Part shown: positions 51,428 through 61,658 of the stretch, piece after piece
Layout of the letters: every line of letters starts with the position of its first letter
Numbering within the stretch: the stretch's first letter is position 1
Source of the DNA: Serinicoccus kebangsaanensis
Lineage (GTDB): Bacteria; Actinomycetota; Actinomycetes; Actinomycetales; Dermatophilaceae
Length of the DNA: 64,000 nt
Reading direction: 5' to 3'
Assembly (NCBI RefSeq): GCF_008919445.1
Contig: NZ_VSLG01000006.1
Span: 62,001-126,000 of the forward strand
The notes under the pieces: generated by a model
Told to the model about the DNA's origin: nothing
The model's input: the letters and a program-made list of their open reading frames with translations, nothing else
Database searches by the model: none
Translations under genes and position numbers: made by a program

Positions 51428-53319
51428 CCCCCGTCGCCCAGGTCCAGGGCCTGCCGGATGAGCCCGTGCAGCGCGGCCAGACCGTCCCGGGACAGCACCG
51501 ACTCGGTGTGCCCCTGGATGCTCGCCAGCCCCGGCGCCCGCAGCGCGACGACGGCGTCGTCCGGCTGGTGCACCGCCTGCTCCAGCGGCAGGCCGTCCAG
51601 GGAGGCGGCGCCGGGGCGGGCGACGAAGGTGTTGTAGAAGCCGATCCGCCGCACCTCGCCCCACAGCTCGACGGGCAGCTGCACCCCCTGGTTGGGGGCC
51701 GGCAGCTTGCTCACCGTCAGACCCGCCAGGGAGGCGAGCACCTGGTGCGACAGGCAGACCGCGAGCACCGGCAGACGAGCCGCGAGCCGGGCCGAGAGCA
51801 GCTCGTGCAGCCGGGCGATCCGCGGGTCCCCCAGGTCCGTCGGGTCGCCCGGTCCCGGGCCGTAGAGCACCAGGTCGTGGTCGGCGCCAGGCCCGGCCAC
51901 GTCCGCTTCCGTGACCAGCTCCCACCGACGCACGTCCGGGACCATGCCCAGGTGCCGCAGCATGTGCGCGAGCATCTGGGTCCACGTGTCCTCGGCGTCG
52001 ATCACCAGCACCCGTCTGCCGATCAGCTCGGGGTCGGGCCGGGCGCCCTGCGGGCTGAGCCAGAAGGGCGACAGCGACTCGTTGCGCGCGGCGAGGTCCG
52101 CGGCGACCCCGGGCAGCGCGTCGAGCGGGGCGGCGTGCGCGATCTCGCGACGAGGACGCAGCCCGAGCGCCGACAGCACCCCGCGGGCCTTCGCGCTGGT
52201 CTCCTCGCACTCCGACACCGGGTCGCTGTGCCGGACCAGGGTGGCGCCCGCGCTGACCCGGACGGTGCCGTCGCCGGTGAGGTGGGCGGTGCGGATCAGG
52301 ATCGGTGCGTCCAGCCGTTCCCCGCCCTGCTCGTCCTCCTCCAGCAGCGCCAGCACACCGGAGTAGTAGCCCCGCCCCTCCGGCTCGTGCCGCGCGATGA
52401 CCGTGCAGGCGTTCTCCATCGGTGAGCCGGTCACGGTGGGCGCGAACATGGTCGTCCGCAGCACGTCGCGCACGTCGGCGTCGCTGCGGCCGTCCAGGAG
52501 ATACTCGGTGTGCGTGAGGTGAGCCATCTGCTTGAGGTAGGGCCCGGTGATCCGCCCGCCGTCGGAGCAGATCTGGGCCATCATCTTCATCTCCTCGTCC
52601 ACCACCATGAAGAGCTCCTCGGTCTCCTTGGTGTCCTTGATGAAGGCGAGGAACTCGTCCTGCACGAGGGAGCCGTCCGGGCCGTCGTCCGCCGGGTGCC
52701 GGAAGGTGCCCGAGATCGGGTTCATCCACACCCGGCCGTCGCGGACGCTGACGTGCCGCTCGGGCGTGGCGCCGACCAGGGTGTGCCCCGGCGTGTGCAC
52801 GGCGAAGGTCCAGTAGGCGCCACGCTCGTCGACGAGCAGCCGGCGCAGCCAGGTGAGGGCGGCCACGGCACGGTCGTCCCCGCACCGGGCCAGCACGTCC
52901 CGTCGGATGACGAAGTTGGCGCCCTCCCCCTCGCCGATCTCCTCCTCGATCACCCGGGAGACCGTGGCGGCATAGTCCTCGTCGGTCACGCTGAACCGCT
53001 CGTCGGTGACCTCGATCTTCTGGTCCGGGAGCGCCTGCAGCAGGTCGGCCACCGGCAGGGTCTGGGTCTGCGTCGGCCGCAGCACCCGCAGCGGGGTGCC
53101 GTCGTCGTGCGCGTCGAACCCTCGCTCGGCGATCTGCCGGAACGGCACCATGGCGAGGACCGGAGCGCCTGCCGCGGGGCGGGGGATCTGGGCCAGCCGC
53201 TCGAGGTCGGTGACCTCGCCGACGAGCACCTCAACGTCGCGCCGACCCTCGCGCCACAGGATCGCCCACGACTGGCCGGAGGGGTCGGCGAGGATCTGCT
53301 CCAGCAGGTGCGGCGGCAT
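51424..53319 (-). CDS. PhzE-like anthranilate/2-amino-2-deoxyisochorismate synthase
   Basis: A 631-residue fusion of a chorismate-using domain (residues about 1-420) and a C-terminal glutamine amidotransferase. It fits phenazine-type PhzE: WMNPISGTFRHP, EELFMVVDEEMKMMAQIC, GPYLKQMAHLTHTEYL, MFAPTVTGSPMENACTV, RGYYSGVLALL. The amidotransferase shows YGPGPGDPTD, the nucleophile AVCLSHQVLASLAG and GHTESVLS. It aminates chorismate to ADIC or anthranilate; no other phz gene is near. ATG 53319 has CAGACT seven bases upstream; GTG 53343 is an alternative. It is divergent from the siderophore-interacting protein gene and its stop shares CTAG with the DUF4442 remnant. Confidence 0.83.
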   Translation of the reverse strand: MPPHLLEQILADPSGQSWAILWREGRRDVEVLVGEVTDLERLAQIPRPAAGAPVLAMVPFRQIAERGFDAHDDGTPLRVLRPTQTQTLPVADLLQALPDQKIEVTDERFSVTDEDYAATVSRVIEEEIGEGEGANFVIRRDVLARCGDDRAVAALTWLRRLLVDERGAYWTFAVHTPGHTLVGATPERHVSVRDGRVWMNPISGTFRHPADDGPDGSLVQDEFLAFIKDTKETEELFMVVDEEMKMMAQICSDGGRITGPYLKQMAHLTHTEYLLDGRSDADVRDVLRTTMFAPTVTGSPMENACTVIARHEPEGRGYYSGVLALLEEDEQGGERLDAPILIRTAHLTGDGTVRVSAGATLVRHSDPVSECEETSAKARGVLSALGLRPRREIAHAAPLDALPGVAADLAARNESLSPFWLSPQGARPDPELIGRRVLVIDAEDTWTQMLAHMLRHLGMVPDVRRWELVTEADVAGPGADHDLVLYGPGPGDPTDLGDPRIARLHELLSARLAARLPVLAVCLSHQVLASLAGLTVSKLPAPNQGVQLPVELWGEVRRIGFYNTFVARPGAASLDGLPLEQAVHQPDDAVVALRAPGLASIQGHTESVLSRDGLAALHGLIRQALDLGDGG

Positions 53320-53388
53320 GGCCGAGAGTCTGTCATGGGGCACCCCCGACCCCGTCGCCGCACCAACGCCCGGTGTTCGTGACGTAAT

Positions 53389-53407
53389 TGGGGTGAGGGT
53401 AACCTTG
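53389..53407 (+). promoter_or_regulatory. IdeR/DmdR iron-box-like site
   Basis: TGGGGTGAGGGTAACCTTG matches 13 of 19 positions of the actinobacterial iron box TTAGGTTAGGCTAACCTAA. It lies 28 bases before the siderophore-interacting protein start, where repression by iron would be expected, and 70 bases from the divergent PhzE-like start. Confidence 0.5.
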
Positions 53408-53435
53408 TCTCGGCAGCCACAGCAGAGGAGAACCC

Positions 53436-54242
53436 ATGTACGGCACGGTCGTGCGCACCGAGCATCTCACCCCCCACCTGGTCCGGGTGGTGCTCGGCGG
53501 CGACGGACTGGCGGACTTCCGCGACCCGGAGTTCGCCGACTCCTACGTCAACGCCTTCTTCCTCCCACCGGACGCGGGCTACCAGCCGCCCTTCGAGGAC
53601 GAGGCGACCCGGGACCTCCCGCGCGACCAGCGGCCGTACCCCCGCAGGTACACCATCAGGTCCTGGGACGGGGAGCGTCGGGAGATGACGATCGACTTCG
53701 TCGTGCACGGCGAGGTGGGGTATGCCGGCCGCTGGGCGCTGCACGCCCGTCCGGGGGACAGGTTGCAGCTGCGAGGTCCTGCCGGGGACTACTCCCCACC
53801 CACCGACGCGGACGGCGTCCTGCTCGTCGGGGACGAGTCAGCCCTCCCGGCGATCGCGGCCTGCGTCGAGCACCTGGGGCAGGGCACCCCCGCCCAGGCC
53901 GTCATCGAGGTCGAGGACGCCGCCGGCGAGGTGGAGCTGTCCTCGCCCGGCGACCTGGACGTGCGCTTCGTCCACCGGGCGGACGCGGCGGACGAGGAGG
54001 CCCTGACCCGGCTGCTGGCCGACGCGGTGCGGGCCCTGCCCCGGCTCGACGGCGTCGTCAGCGCCTTCGTGCACGGGGAGGCCGAGTCGATCCGCGCCGT
54101 GGGTCACGCGCTGCGCGACGAGGCCCGGGCGTCGCGGGAGCACGTGTCGATCTCGCCCTACTGGCGCCGCGGGCTCACCGACGAGCAGTGGCGCGCGGTG
54201 AAGGGCGACTGGGTGCGCGGGCTCCAGGCCGAGCTCGCCTGA
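53436..54242 (+). CDS. Siderophore-interacting protein (FAD ferric reductase)
   Basis: A 268-residue SIP family flavoprotein that reduces ferric siderophores in the cytosol. It starts MYGTVVRTEHLTPHLVRVVL, the typical first strand. The FAD motif RRYTIRSWD (R-x-Y-T) is near residue 70, and DFVVHGEVGYAGRWA with GDRLQLRGPAGDY follows. The C-terminal NAD(P)H part begins LLVGDESALPAIAACVEHL, ends ISPYWRRGLTDEQWRAVKGDW. A GAGGAG ribosome site precedes the ATG. An iron-box-like site lies just upstream, so iron repression is likely. Confidence 0.9.
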   Translation: MYGTVVRTEHLTPHLVRVVLGGDGLADFRDPEFADSYVNAFFLPPDAGYQPPFEDEATRDLPRDQRPYPRRYTIRSWDGERREMTIDFVVHGEVGYAGRWALHARPGDRLQLRGPAGDYSPPTDADGVLLVGDESALPAIAACVEHLGQGTPAQAVIEVEDAAGEVELSSPGDLDVRFVHRADAADEEALTRLLADAVRALPRLDGVVSAFVHGEAESIRAVGHALRDEARASREHVSISPYWRRGLTDEQWRAVKGDWVRGLQAELA

Positions 54243-54323
54243 GCACCGTCGCGTCGCAGGGCGTGCGGCGACACGTCACCCGCCCGACACCGTCGCGTCA
54301 CCCGGGTCGGGCAGCATCACGCC

Positions 54324-54551
54324 ATGGTCGCGATGGCGCAGGGCACGGTGGTGACCATCGTGGACGAGCTCGTCGAGCACTTCGACGGGCGTTTCACCCG
54401 CGCCGAGGTGGCCTTCGTCGTGGAGGACAGCTGGCACGCGCTGGAGCAGCACGCCCGCACCCCGCACTACCTGACGATCCTGCTGCGCAAGGACGCCTGC
54501 GACCGACTGACCCAGATGGCCCGCTACCGCGAGGGAGAGTCGAGTGGCTGA
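54324..54551 (+). CDS. Three-helix bundle dimerization domain protein
   Basis: A 75-residue protein that fits the three-helix bundle domain usually found at the N-terminus of actinobacterial arsenate reductases: VVTIVDELVEHFDGRFTRAEV and DSWHALEQHARTPHYLTILL. No other domain is present. CAGCAT lies exactly six bases before the ATG, so it is probably leaderless. Its stop overlaps the GTG of the next gene by eight bases, so the two proteins are made together and, since both hold the same domain, may pair. Confidence 0.75.
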   Translation: MVAMAQGTVVTIVDELVEHFDGRFTRAEVAFVVEDSWHALEQHARTPHYLTILLRKDACDRLTQMARYREGESSG

Positions 54552-55251
54552 CGCCGACGAGCGCGAGATCGACCAGGTGCGACGCACCCTCGTCGCGAAG
54601 TACGACGGGACCCTGGCCGAGGACGAGATCCTCGCGGCCGTGACCCGTGCCCAGCAGGAGCTGGAGTCGCAGGCCCGGGTGGACAGCTTCCTGCCGGTCT
54701 TCGTCCGACGGCGCGCGGAGGAGCTGCTGCGGGAGCAGGCGCAGGCACGTGGCGTGGAGCTGTCCCACGTGCAGCAGGTGCTCTTCGTCGACGACGCCAA
54801 CACCGGGCGCAGCCACGTGGCAGCGGCCATCGCGAACGGGCGCGGCGAGGGTCGCATCCGGGCCCGCTCCGGCGGTGTCACGCCCGGCACCGAGCTCCGG
54901 GCCGAGATCGAGGACCTGCTGCGCCGGAAGGGCCACGACCCGGACGAGCTCAGGGTGACGCCGATGACGGGCAGCATGCTGCTCGCCTCCGACGTCGTCG
55001 TCACCATGGGGCTGACCGACGAGGAGAAGGTGCAGATGCCCACCCACGGCCTGCACCAGGTCGACTGGGACGACCTCACCTCGCTGGAGGGCAGGGACGA
55101 CCTCGACCAGGCCTACGCCGAGATCGAGGCACAGGTCGTGGGACTGGTGGACGCGCTGCTCGAGCGGGACCTCGCCAGCCGCCAGGTCGACCCCGAGGTG
55201 GAGCGGGAGCTGCAGGAGGTCATCGACGACCTGCACGAGGGTCGCGACTGA
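54544..55251 (+). CDS. Arsenate reductase/LMW-phosphatase-like protein lacking the catalytic cysteine
   Basis: A 235-residue protein: a three-helix bundle domain (residues 1-65, EIDQVRRTLVAKYDGTLAED) followed by a low-molecular-weight-phosphatase fold (about 78-210). The P-loop normally C-x-x-N-x-G-R-S reads DDANTGRS in VLFVDDANTGRSHVAAAI: the nucleophile Cys is Asp. The later cysteines of arsenate reductases are also gone; VVVTMG is followed by LTDEEKVQMP. It therefore cannot do the usual Cys chemistry and is likely a binding or regulatory pseudoenzyme. GTG start, overlapping the preceding gene. The 55276-55343 hairpin follows. Confidence 0.78.
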   Translation: MADADEREIDQVRRTLVAKYDGTLAEDEILAAVTRAQQELESQARVDSFLPVFVRRRAEELLREQAQARGVELSHVQQVLFVDDANTGRSHVAAAIANGRGEGRIRARSGGVTPGTELRAEIEDLLRRKGHDPDELRVTPMTGSMLLASDVVVTMGLTDEEKVQMPTHGLHQVDWDDLTSLEGRDDLDQAYAEIEAQVVGLVDALLERDLASRQVDPEVERELQEVIDDLHEGRD

Positions 55252-55275
55252 CCCCGATGGCCCGCGACCGCGACG

Positions 55276-55343
55276 ACTGACAGCCGGTATGTCATCTGGC
55301 AGCCCCCTCGAGGACGCTCTCAGATGACATACCGGCTGTCAGT
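55276..55343. terminator. Bidirectional terminator: 23-base perfect inverted repeat
   Basis: Arm 55276-55298 (ACTGACAGCCGGTATGTCAT then CTG) is exactly complementary to 55321-55343 around a 22-base loop. It lies between the convergent ArsC-like and ilvD genes, 24 bases and 18 bases from their stops. Its GC content is clearly below the surroundings. There is no T-run. Confidence 0.75.
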
Positions 55344-55361
55344 GGCCGAGTCCGGCCCGGA

Positions 55362-58143
<2,782 letters not shown>

Positions 58144-58479
58144 TCAGAAGGCGGCGGCGGCCATCGCACCGACGGGGCGCGGACCGTTGTCGTTGATCTG
58201 CCAGAGCTGGGTGCGGATGGCGTCCGCGTCCTCCAGCTCCTCGATGTGGATCACCTCGACCAGCTTGTCCAGCTGGTTGGTGACCTTGTGCAGCTGCTCG
58301 GCGTTGACGTTGACCACGATCGTCATCCGGGAGACCTTGTTGTCCTCGGTCGGCCCCACGACGAGGTGGTCGATGTTGAAGTTGCGCCGGGCGAACAGGA
58401 CGGAGACACGGGCCAGCACGCCCGGGTTGTTCTCGACCAGGACGGACAGCGCGTGTCGGGTGCGGGCGTCGTTGCTCAT
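58144..58479 (-). CDS. ilvN: Acetolactate synthase small subunit, ACT domain only
   Basis: Regulatory subunit that gives valine feedback to IlvB. 111 residues. The ACT domain is complete: RHALSVLVENNPGVLARVSV, FNIDHLVVGPTEDNKVSRM, QLDKLVEVIHIEELEDADAI. The second domain (ALS_ss_C, about 80 residues) that actinobacterial IlvN proteins usually carry is missing: the reading frame ends after NDNGPRPVGAMAAAAF, and only 51 bases separate it from ilvC, so no remnant is there. The length is like E. coli IlvN. AAAGG six bases upstream serves as the ribosome site. Confidence 0.9.
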   Translation of the reverse strand: MSNDARTRHALSVLVENNPGVLARVSVLFARRNFNIDHLVVGPTEDNKVSRMTIVVNVNAEQLHKVTNQLDKLVEVIHIEELEDADAIRTQLWQINDNGPRPVGAMAAAAF

Positions 58480-58580
58480 GGTGGTGCCTTTCGTCGGGTC
58501 GTGCGGTGCGGTGTGCGGTTGGTAGGCGGGCGCCGCGGTGGGTACCGCGGGGTCGTGGGGCGGGTAGTCGGACAGCAGGG

Positions 58581-60386
58581 TCATTCGTCCTCCCCGAAGT
58601 CGGGTCGCACGTCTCTGGCGTGCTGGATGTCGTCGTTGCTGGTGCCGGCGGCCACCATCGGCCAGACCATGGCGTCCTGGCTGACCCGGAAGTCCACCAC
58701 GACCGGCTGGTCGTCGACCTCCATCGCCCGCTCGATCGTCGCGTCCACGTCCGCGGCGCGGTCGCACCGCAGCCCGACGCACCCGTATGCCGTCGCCAGG
58801 GTCGCGAAGTCGGGCACCTGCATCGAGGGCAGCTGGGAGTGGCTGAACCGCTCGGAGTAGAACAGGGCCTGCCACTGCTTGACCATGCCCAGGGCGGCGT
58901 TGTTGATGATCGCCACCTTGATCGGGATGCCCTCGACCGAGCAGGTCGCGAGCTCCTGGTTGGTCATCTGGAAGCAGCCGTCGCCGTCGATCGCCCAGAC
59001 GGTGGCGTCCGGGCGGCCGACCTTCGCGCCCATCGCCGCGGGGACGGCATACCCCATGGTCCCGAGGCCACCGGAGTTGAGCCAGTGCCGCGGCTGGTCG
59101 TAGCCGATGAACTGGCTGGCCCACATCTGGTGCTGGCCGACCCCGGCGGCGAAGATGGTGTCCGGGCCGGAGATCGCGCCGAGCCGCTCGATCACCAGCT
59201 GCGGGGCCAGCGCCCCGTCGGAGGGGGCGTCGTAGCCGAGCGGGTAGCGCCGCTTCCAGCCGAGCGACTTGGCGATCCACCGCTCGTAGTCCGGGGCGGC
59301 ACCCGCGGCCGTGCGGCGGGTCCACTCGGTGACGAGCATCGCGATCGCCGCCCTGGCGTCGCCGACCACCCCGACCGCGGTGGGGAAGTTCTTCCCGATC
59401 TCGGAGGGGTCGATGTCCACGTGCACGATCTGCGCCTTCGGCGCGAAGGTGTCCTTGGCGCCGGTGACCCGGTCGTCGAACCGGGCGCCCAGGCTGATGA
59501 TGAGGTCCGACTTCTGCAGCGTCGCCACACCGGAGACGCTGCCGTGCATGCCGGGCATGCCCATGTGCTGCGGGTGGCTGTCGGGGAAGACGCCGCGGGC
59601 CATCAACGTCGTGACGACCGGTATGCCGGTGAGCTCGGCCAGCTGCCGCACCTCCTCCGAGGCGTTGGCGCGCAGGCAGCCGCCGCCGACGTAGAGCACC
59701 GGGCGACGGGCGCCCAGCATCAGCTCGACGGCGTCCCGCACCGCCTCCGGCGACGGCACGGTCGGCGTCCGGTAGCCCGGCATGGGCAGCTGCAGCATGG
59801 TTTCGTCGGCGGCGGCCACCAGGGCGTCCTTGGTGACGTCGACCAGCACCGGCCCGGGCCGACCGGTCGCGGCGATGTGGAAGGCGGAGGACACCGTCGC
59901 GGCGATCTCCTCCGGGCGGGTGACGAGGAAGGAGTGCTTGGTGACCGGCATCGAGATCGACCGGATGTCCGCCTCCTGGAAGGCGTCGGAGCCGATCGCG
60001 GTGCTCGCGACGTTGCCGGTGATCGCGACGATGGGCACCGAGTCCATGTTGGCGTCGGCGAGCGCCGTGACCAGGTTGGTCGCGCCCGGCCCGGACGTCG
60101 CGAGGCACACACCGACCTTGCCGGTGGCGGCGGCATACCCCTGCGCGGCGTGCCCGGCTCCCTGCTCGTGGCGCACCAGGATGTGGCGCACCGAGGCGCC
60201 GTAGAGCGCGTCGTAGAGCGGCAGCACCGCGCCGCCCGGCAGACCGAAGACGTGCTCGACGCCGAGCCGCTCCAGGGTGCCCACCAGCGCCTCGGCACCG
60301 GTGCGCAGCTCGGCACCGACCGAGGCTCCGCCGGTGTCGCCCGGCGCGGTCGTGGTGGCTCCGTCGGGGATGTGGGTGGTGGTCAT
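58581..60386 (-). CDS. ilvB: Acetolactate synthase large subunit IlvB
   Basis: First common step of branched-chain amino acid synthesis: condenses two pyruvates, or pyruvate with 2-oxobutyrate, using ThDP, Mg and FAD. 601 residues. Marks: [18 protein letters not shown], the ThDP-activating Glu in [36 protein letters not shown], and the ThDP/Mg motif [16 protein letters not shown] ending with [16 protein letters not shown] 60386 is chosen by homology. The 5' leader holds a leader peptide and an attenuator (60430-60535). First structural gene of ilvBNCD. Confidence 0.96.
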   Translation of the reverse strand: MTTTHIPDGATTTAPGDTGGASVGAELRTGAEALVGTLERLGVEHVFGLPGGAVLPLYDALYGASVRHILVRHEQGAGHAAQGYAAATGKVGVCLATSGPGATNLVTALADANMDSVPIVAITGNVASTAIGSDAFQEADIRSISMPVTKHSFLVTRPEEIAATVSSAFHIAATGRPGPVLVDVTKDALVAAADETMLQLPMPGYRTPTVPSPEAVRDAVELMLGARRPVLYVGGGCLRANASEEVRQLAELTGIPVVTTLMARGVFPDSHPQHMGMPGMHGSVSGVATLQKSDLIISLGARFDDRVTGAKDTFAPKAQIVHVDIDPSEIGKNFPTAVGVVGDARAAIAMLVTEWTRRTAAGAAPDYERWIAKSLGWKRRYPLGYDAPSDGALAPQLVIERLGAISGPDTIFAAGVGQHQMWASQFIGYDQPRHWLNSGGLGTMGYAVPAAMGAKVGRPDATVWAIDGDGCFQMTNQELATCSVEGIPIKVAIINNAALGMVKQWQALFYSERFSHSQLPSMQVPDFATLATAYGCVGLRCDRAADVDATIERAMEVDDQPVVVDFRVSQDAMVWPMVAAGTSNDDIQHARDVRPDFGEDE

Positions 60387-60429
60387 GGGCTTCAGGTCCT
60401 GACGTGGAGGAGATCTGGGCAGTGGCAAC

Positions 60430-60463
60430 AAAAAACCCCTCGGCCCGTGGGGCTGGCGAGGGG
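60430..60463 (-). terminator. ilvB leader attenuator terminator
   Basis: On the minus strand CCCCTCG (60463-60457) pairs with CGAGGGG (60442-60436) and six Ts follow (60435-60430). Inner GGGC/GCCC pairing extends the stem. It lies between the leader peptide and ilvB. A separate hairpin (GGACGCG/CGCGTCC, 60502-60465) precedes it. This is a classic Rho-independent attenuator. Confidence 0.85.
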
Positions 60464-60502
60464 AGGACGCGTCGCTGACGAGGATCGGCCGACGGCGCGT
60501 CC

Positions 60503-60535
60503 CTAGGTAATGAGTACGAGAGCGAAGCACTGCAT
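60503..60535 (-). CDS. ilv leader peptide ([10 protein letters not shown])
   Basis: An 11-codon reading frame, ATG CAG TGC TTC GCT CTC GTA CTC ATT ACC TAG. The run Leu-Val-Leu-Ile uses the three regulatory amino acids in sequence, with codons GTA and ATT that are rare in this GC-rich genome. It ends 40 bases before the attenuator hairpin, the normal layout for control by charged-tRNA level. TTGTAT lies exactly six bases before the ATG, so this leader is probably translated from a leaderless mRNA. Similar attenuators are known for ilvBNC of corynebacteria. Confidence 0.8.
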   Translation of the reverse strand: MQCFALVLIT

Positions 60536-60541
60536 GAGCCC

Positions 60542-60571
60542 ATACAACAGCGTGGGATGCCGTCGCGTCAA
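60542..60571 (-). promoter_or_regulatory. ilvB operon promoter
   Basis: Minus strand TTGACG (60571-60566) and TTGTAT (60547-60542), 18 bases apart. Expected transcription start is at or next to the leader ATG at 60535. The palindromes at 60583-60597 and beyond lie immediately upstream of the -35. Confidence 0.6.
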
Positions 60572-60582
60572 GCCCGTGCATA

Positions 60583-60680
60583 GACATGTGACATGTCGCA
60601 CAGTCATGCAGCATCTCGTCAGTTAACGATATGACGTTGACATGTCGAGACACATCTAGTTACCATCAGATATGACGTTG
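60583..60680. promoter_or_regulatory. Repeated palindromes between ilvB and padR-like gene
   Basis: GACATGT G ACATGTC (60583-60597) is a perfect palindrome. GACATGTC recurs at 60639-60646, with ATGT and ACAT continuing as ATGTCGAGACACAT. The 12-base direct repeat GATATGACGTTG occurs at 60628-60639 and 60669-60680. ATGT...ACAT dyads fit PadR operators. Autoregulation of padR and effects on ilvB are both possible. Confidence 0.5.
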
Positions 60681-60756
60681 CGCGAGTGACGTGGTCTCCC
60701 CGAGACCGGACGGGCCACCCGGCCCACCGCGCAGAGCACACAGAGAGGGGAAGCAC

Positions 60757-61551
60757 ATGACTTCTCGACAGAACTTCGGTGGCTTCGGCAACCTGGACGA
60801 CCAGATCTTCGGCCCGGGCGGCCTGCTCGGCCAGGTCTTCGGGCCGCAGGCCGGGCCCTTCGGCCCGCAGGGCTTCGGTGGGCCGGGCGGCCGCGGCCGC
60901 CGTGGCGGACCGTTCGGGCCGCAGGGTGGCCCGCGCCGCGCGCGGCGCGGCGACGTCCGCAACGCCGTCCTGCACCTGCTGCAGCGGGAGCCGATGAACG
61001 GCTACCAGCTGATGCAGGAGATCGAGCAGAGCTCCGGTGGCGCGTGGCGCCCGAGCTCCGGCGCCATCTATCCCGCCCTGGCCCAGCTCGAGGACGAGGG
61101 CCTGGTGACCCAGACCGAGATCGAGAGCCGGCGGGCCTACGAGCTCACCGACGCCGGACGTCGCGCCGCCGAGGACCTGCCTCCGCAGAGCTGGGCCGGT
61201 GGCGAGGAGCCGGACGACCCGTGGGCGCAGGACCGCCACGGCGTCCACCGCGGGCGCGGGCCCGGCGACCGTGGTCGCGGGCACCGGCACGGCGCGCACG
61301 GCGGTCGCGACCGGCGCGGCAGCGCGGGCACGCTCTGGAAGGCGCTCGGAGCCGTGGCGATGGCCACCCAGGCGGTCGGCCAGTCCGGCCAGGACGAGCT
61401 CAGCCAGCAGGCCGCCGACCTGCTCGACCGGACCCGACGCGACCTCTACCGGATGCTCGCCGAGGCCGAGGTCGCCCGGGACGACTTCGACGCCGACGAC
61501 CCGGACGACGACCCGGACGAGATCACCGAGGGCGAGATCGTCGAGGACTGA
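60757..61551 (+). CDS. PadR-family transcriptional regulator
   Basis: A 264-residue regulator. The N-terminal 60 residues are a Gly/Phe/Pro/Gln-rich tail seen in many actinobacterial PadR proteins. The winged helix is at about 65-140: [57 protein letters not shown] His/Arg/Gly-rich linker and an acidic helical C-terminus follow. The start at 60757 is supported by GAGAGGGGAAG just upstream; this is not a leaderless gene. It is divergent from ilvB. Effector unknown. Confidence 0.85.
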   Translation: MTSRQNFGGFGNLDDQIFGPGGLLGQVFGPQAGPFGPQGFGGPGGRGRRGGPFGPQGGPRRARRGDVRNAVLHLLQREPMNGYQLMQEIEQSSGGAWRPSSGAIYPALAQLEDEGLVTQTEIESRRAYELTDAGRRAAEDLPPQSWAGGEEPDDPWAQDRHGVHRGRGPGDRGRGHRHGAHGGRDRRGSAGTLWKALGAVAMATQAVGQSGQDELSQQAADLLDRTRRDLYRMLAEAEVARDDFDADDPDDDPDEITEGEIVED

Positions 61552-61563
61552 CTCTCCCCACGG

Positions 61564-61601
61564 GATCCTCCCCGGTGCGCGAACTGCCACCGGGGAGGAT
61601 C
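61564..61601 (+). terminator. Terminator hairpin after padR-like gene
   Basis: GATCCTCCCCGGTG (61564-61577) pairs perfectly with CACCGGGGAGGATC (61588-61601) over a ten-base loop. It lies 13 bases after the padR-like stop and 58 bases before lpdA. No long T-run. Confidence 0.75.
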
Positions 61602-61658
61602 TCTGCGTGCCGCACCCGGCACGCACGGACACCCGTCCTGACGGCATACTGTGGGGTT

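Noticed and set aside
51424-53319. Phenazine cluster
   Set aside because: Only the PhzE-like enzyme is present; no PhzA/B, D, F or G-like genes occur within the window.
54544-55251. Active arsenate reductase
   Set aside because: The nucleophile and the other redox cysteines are absent and no ars transporter or ArsR is encoded nearby.
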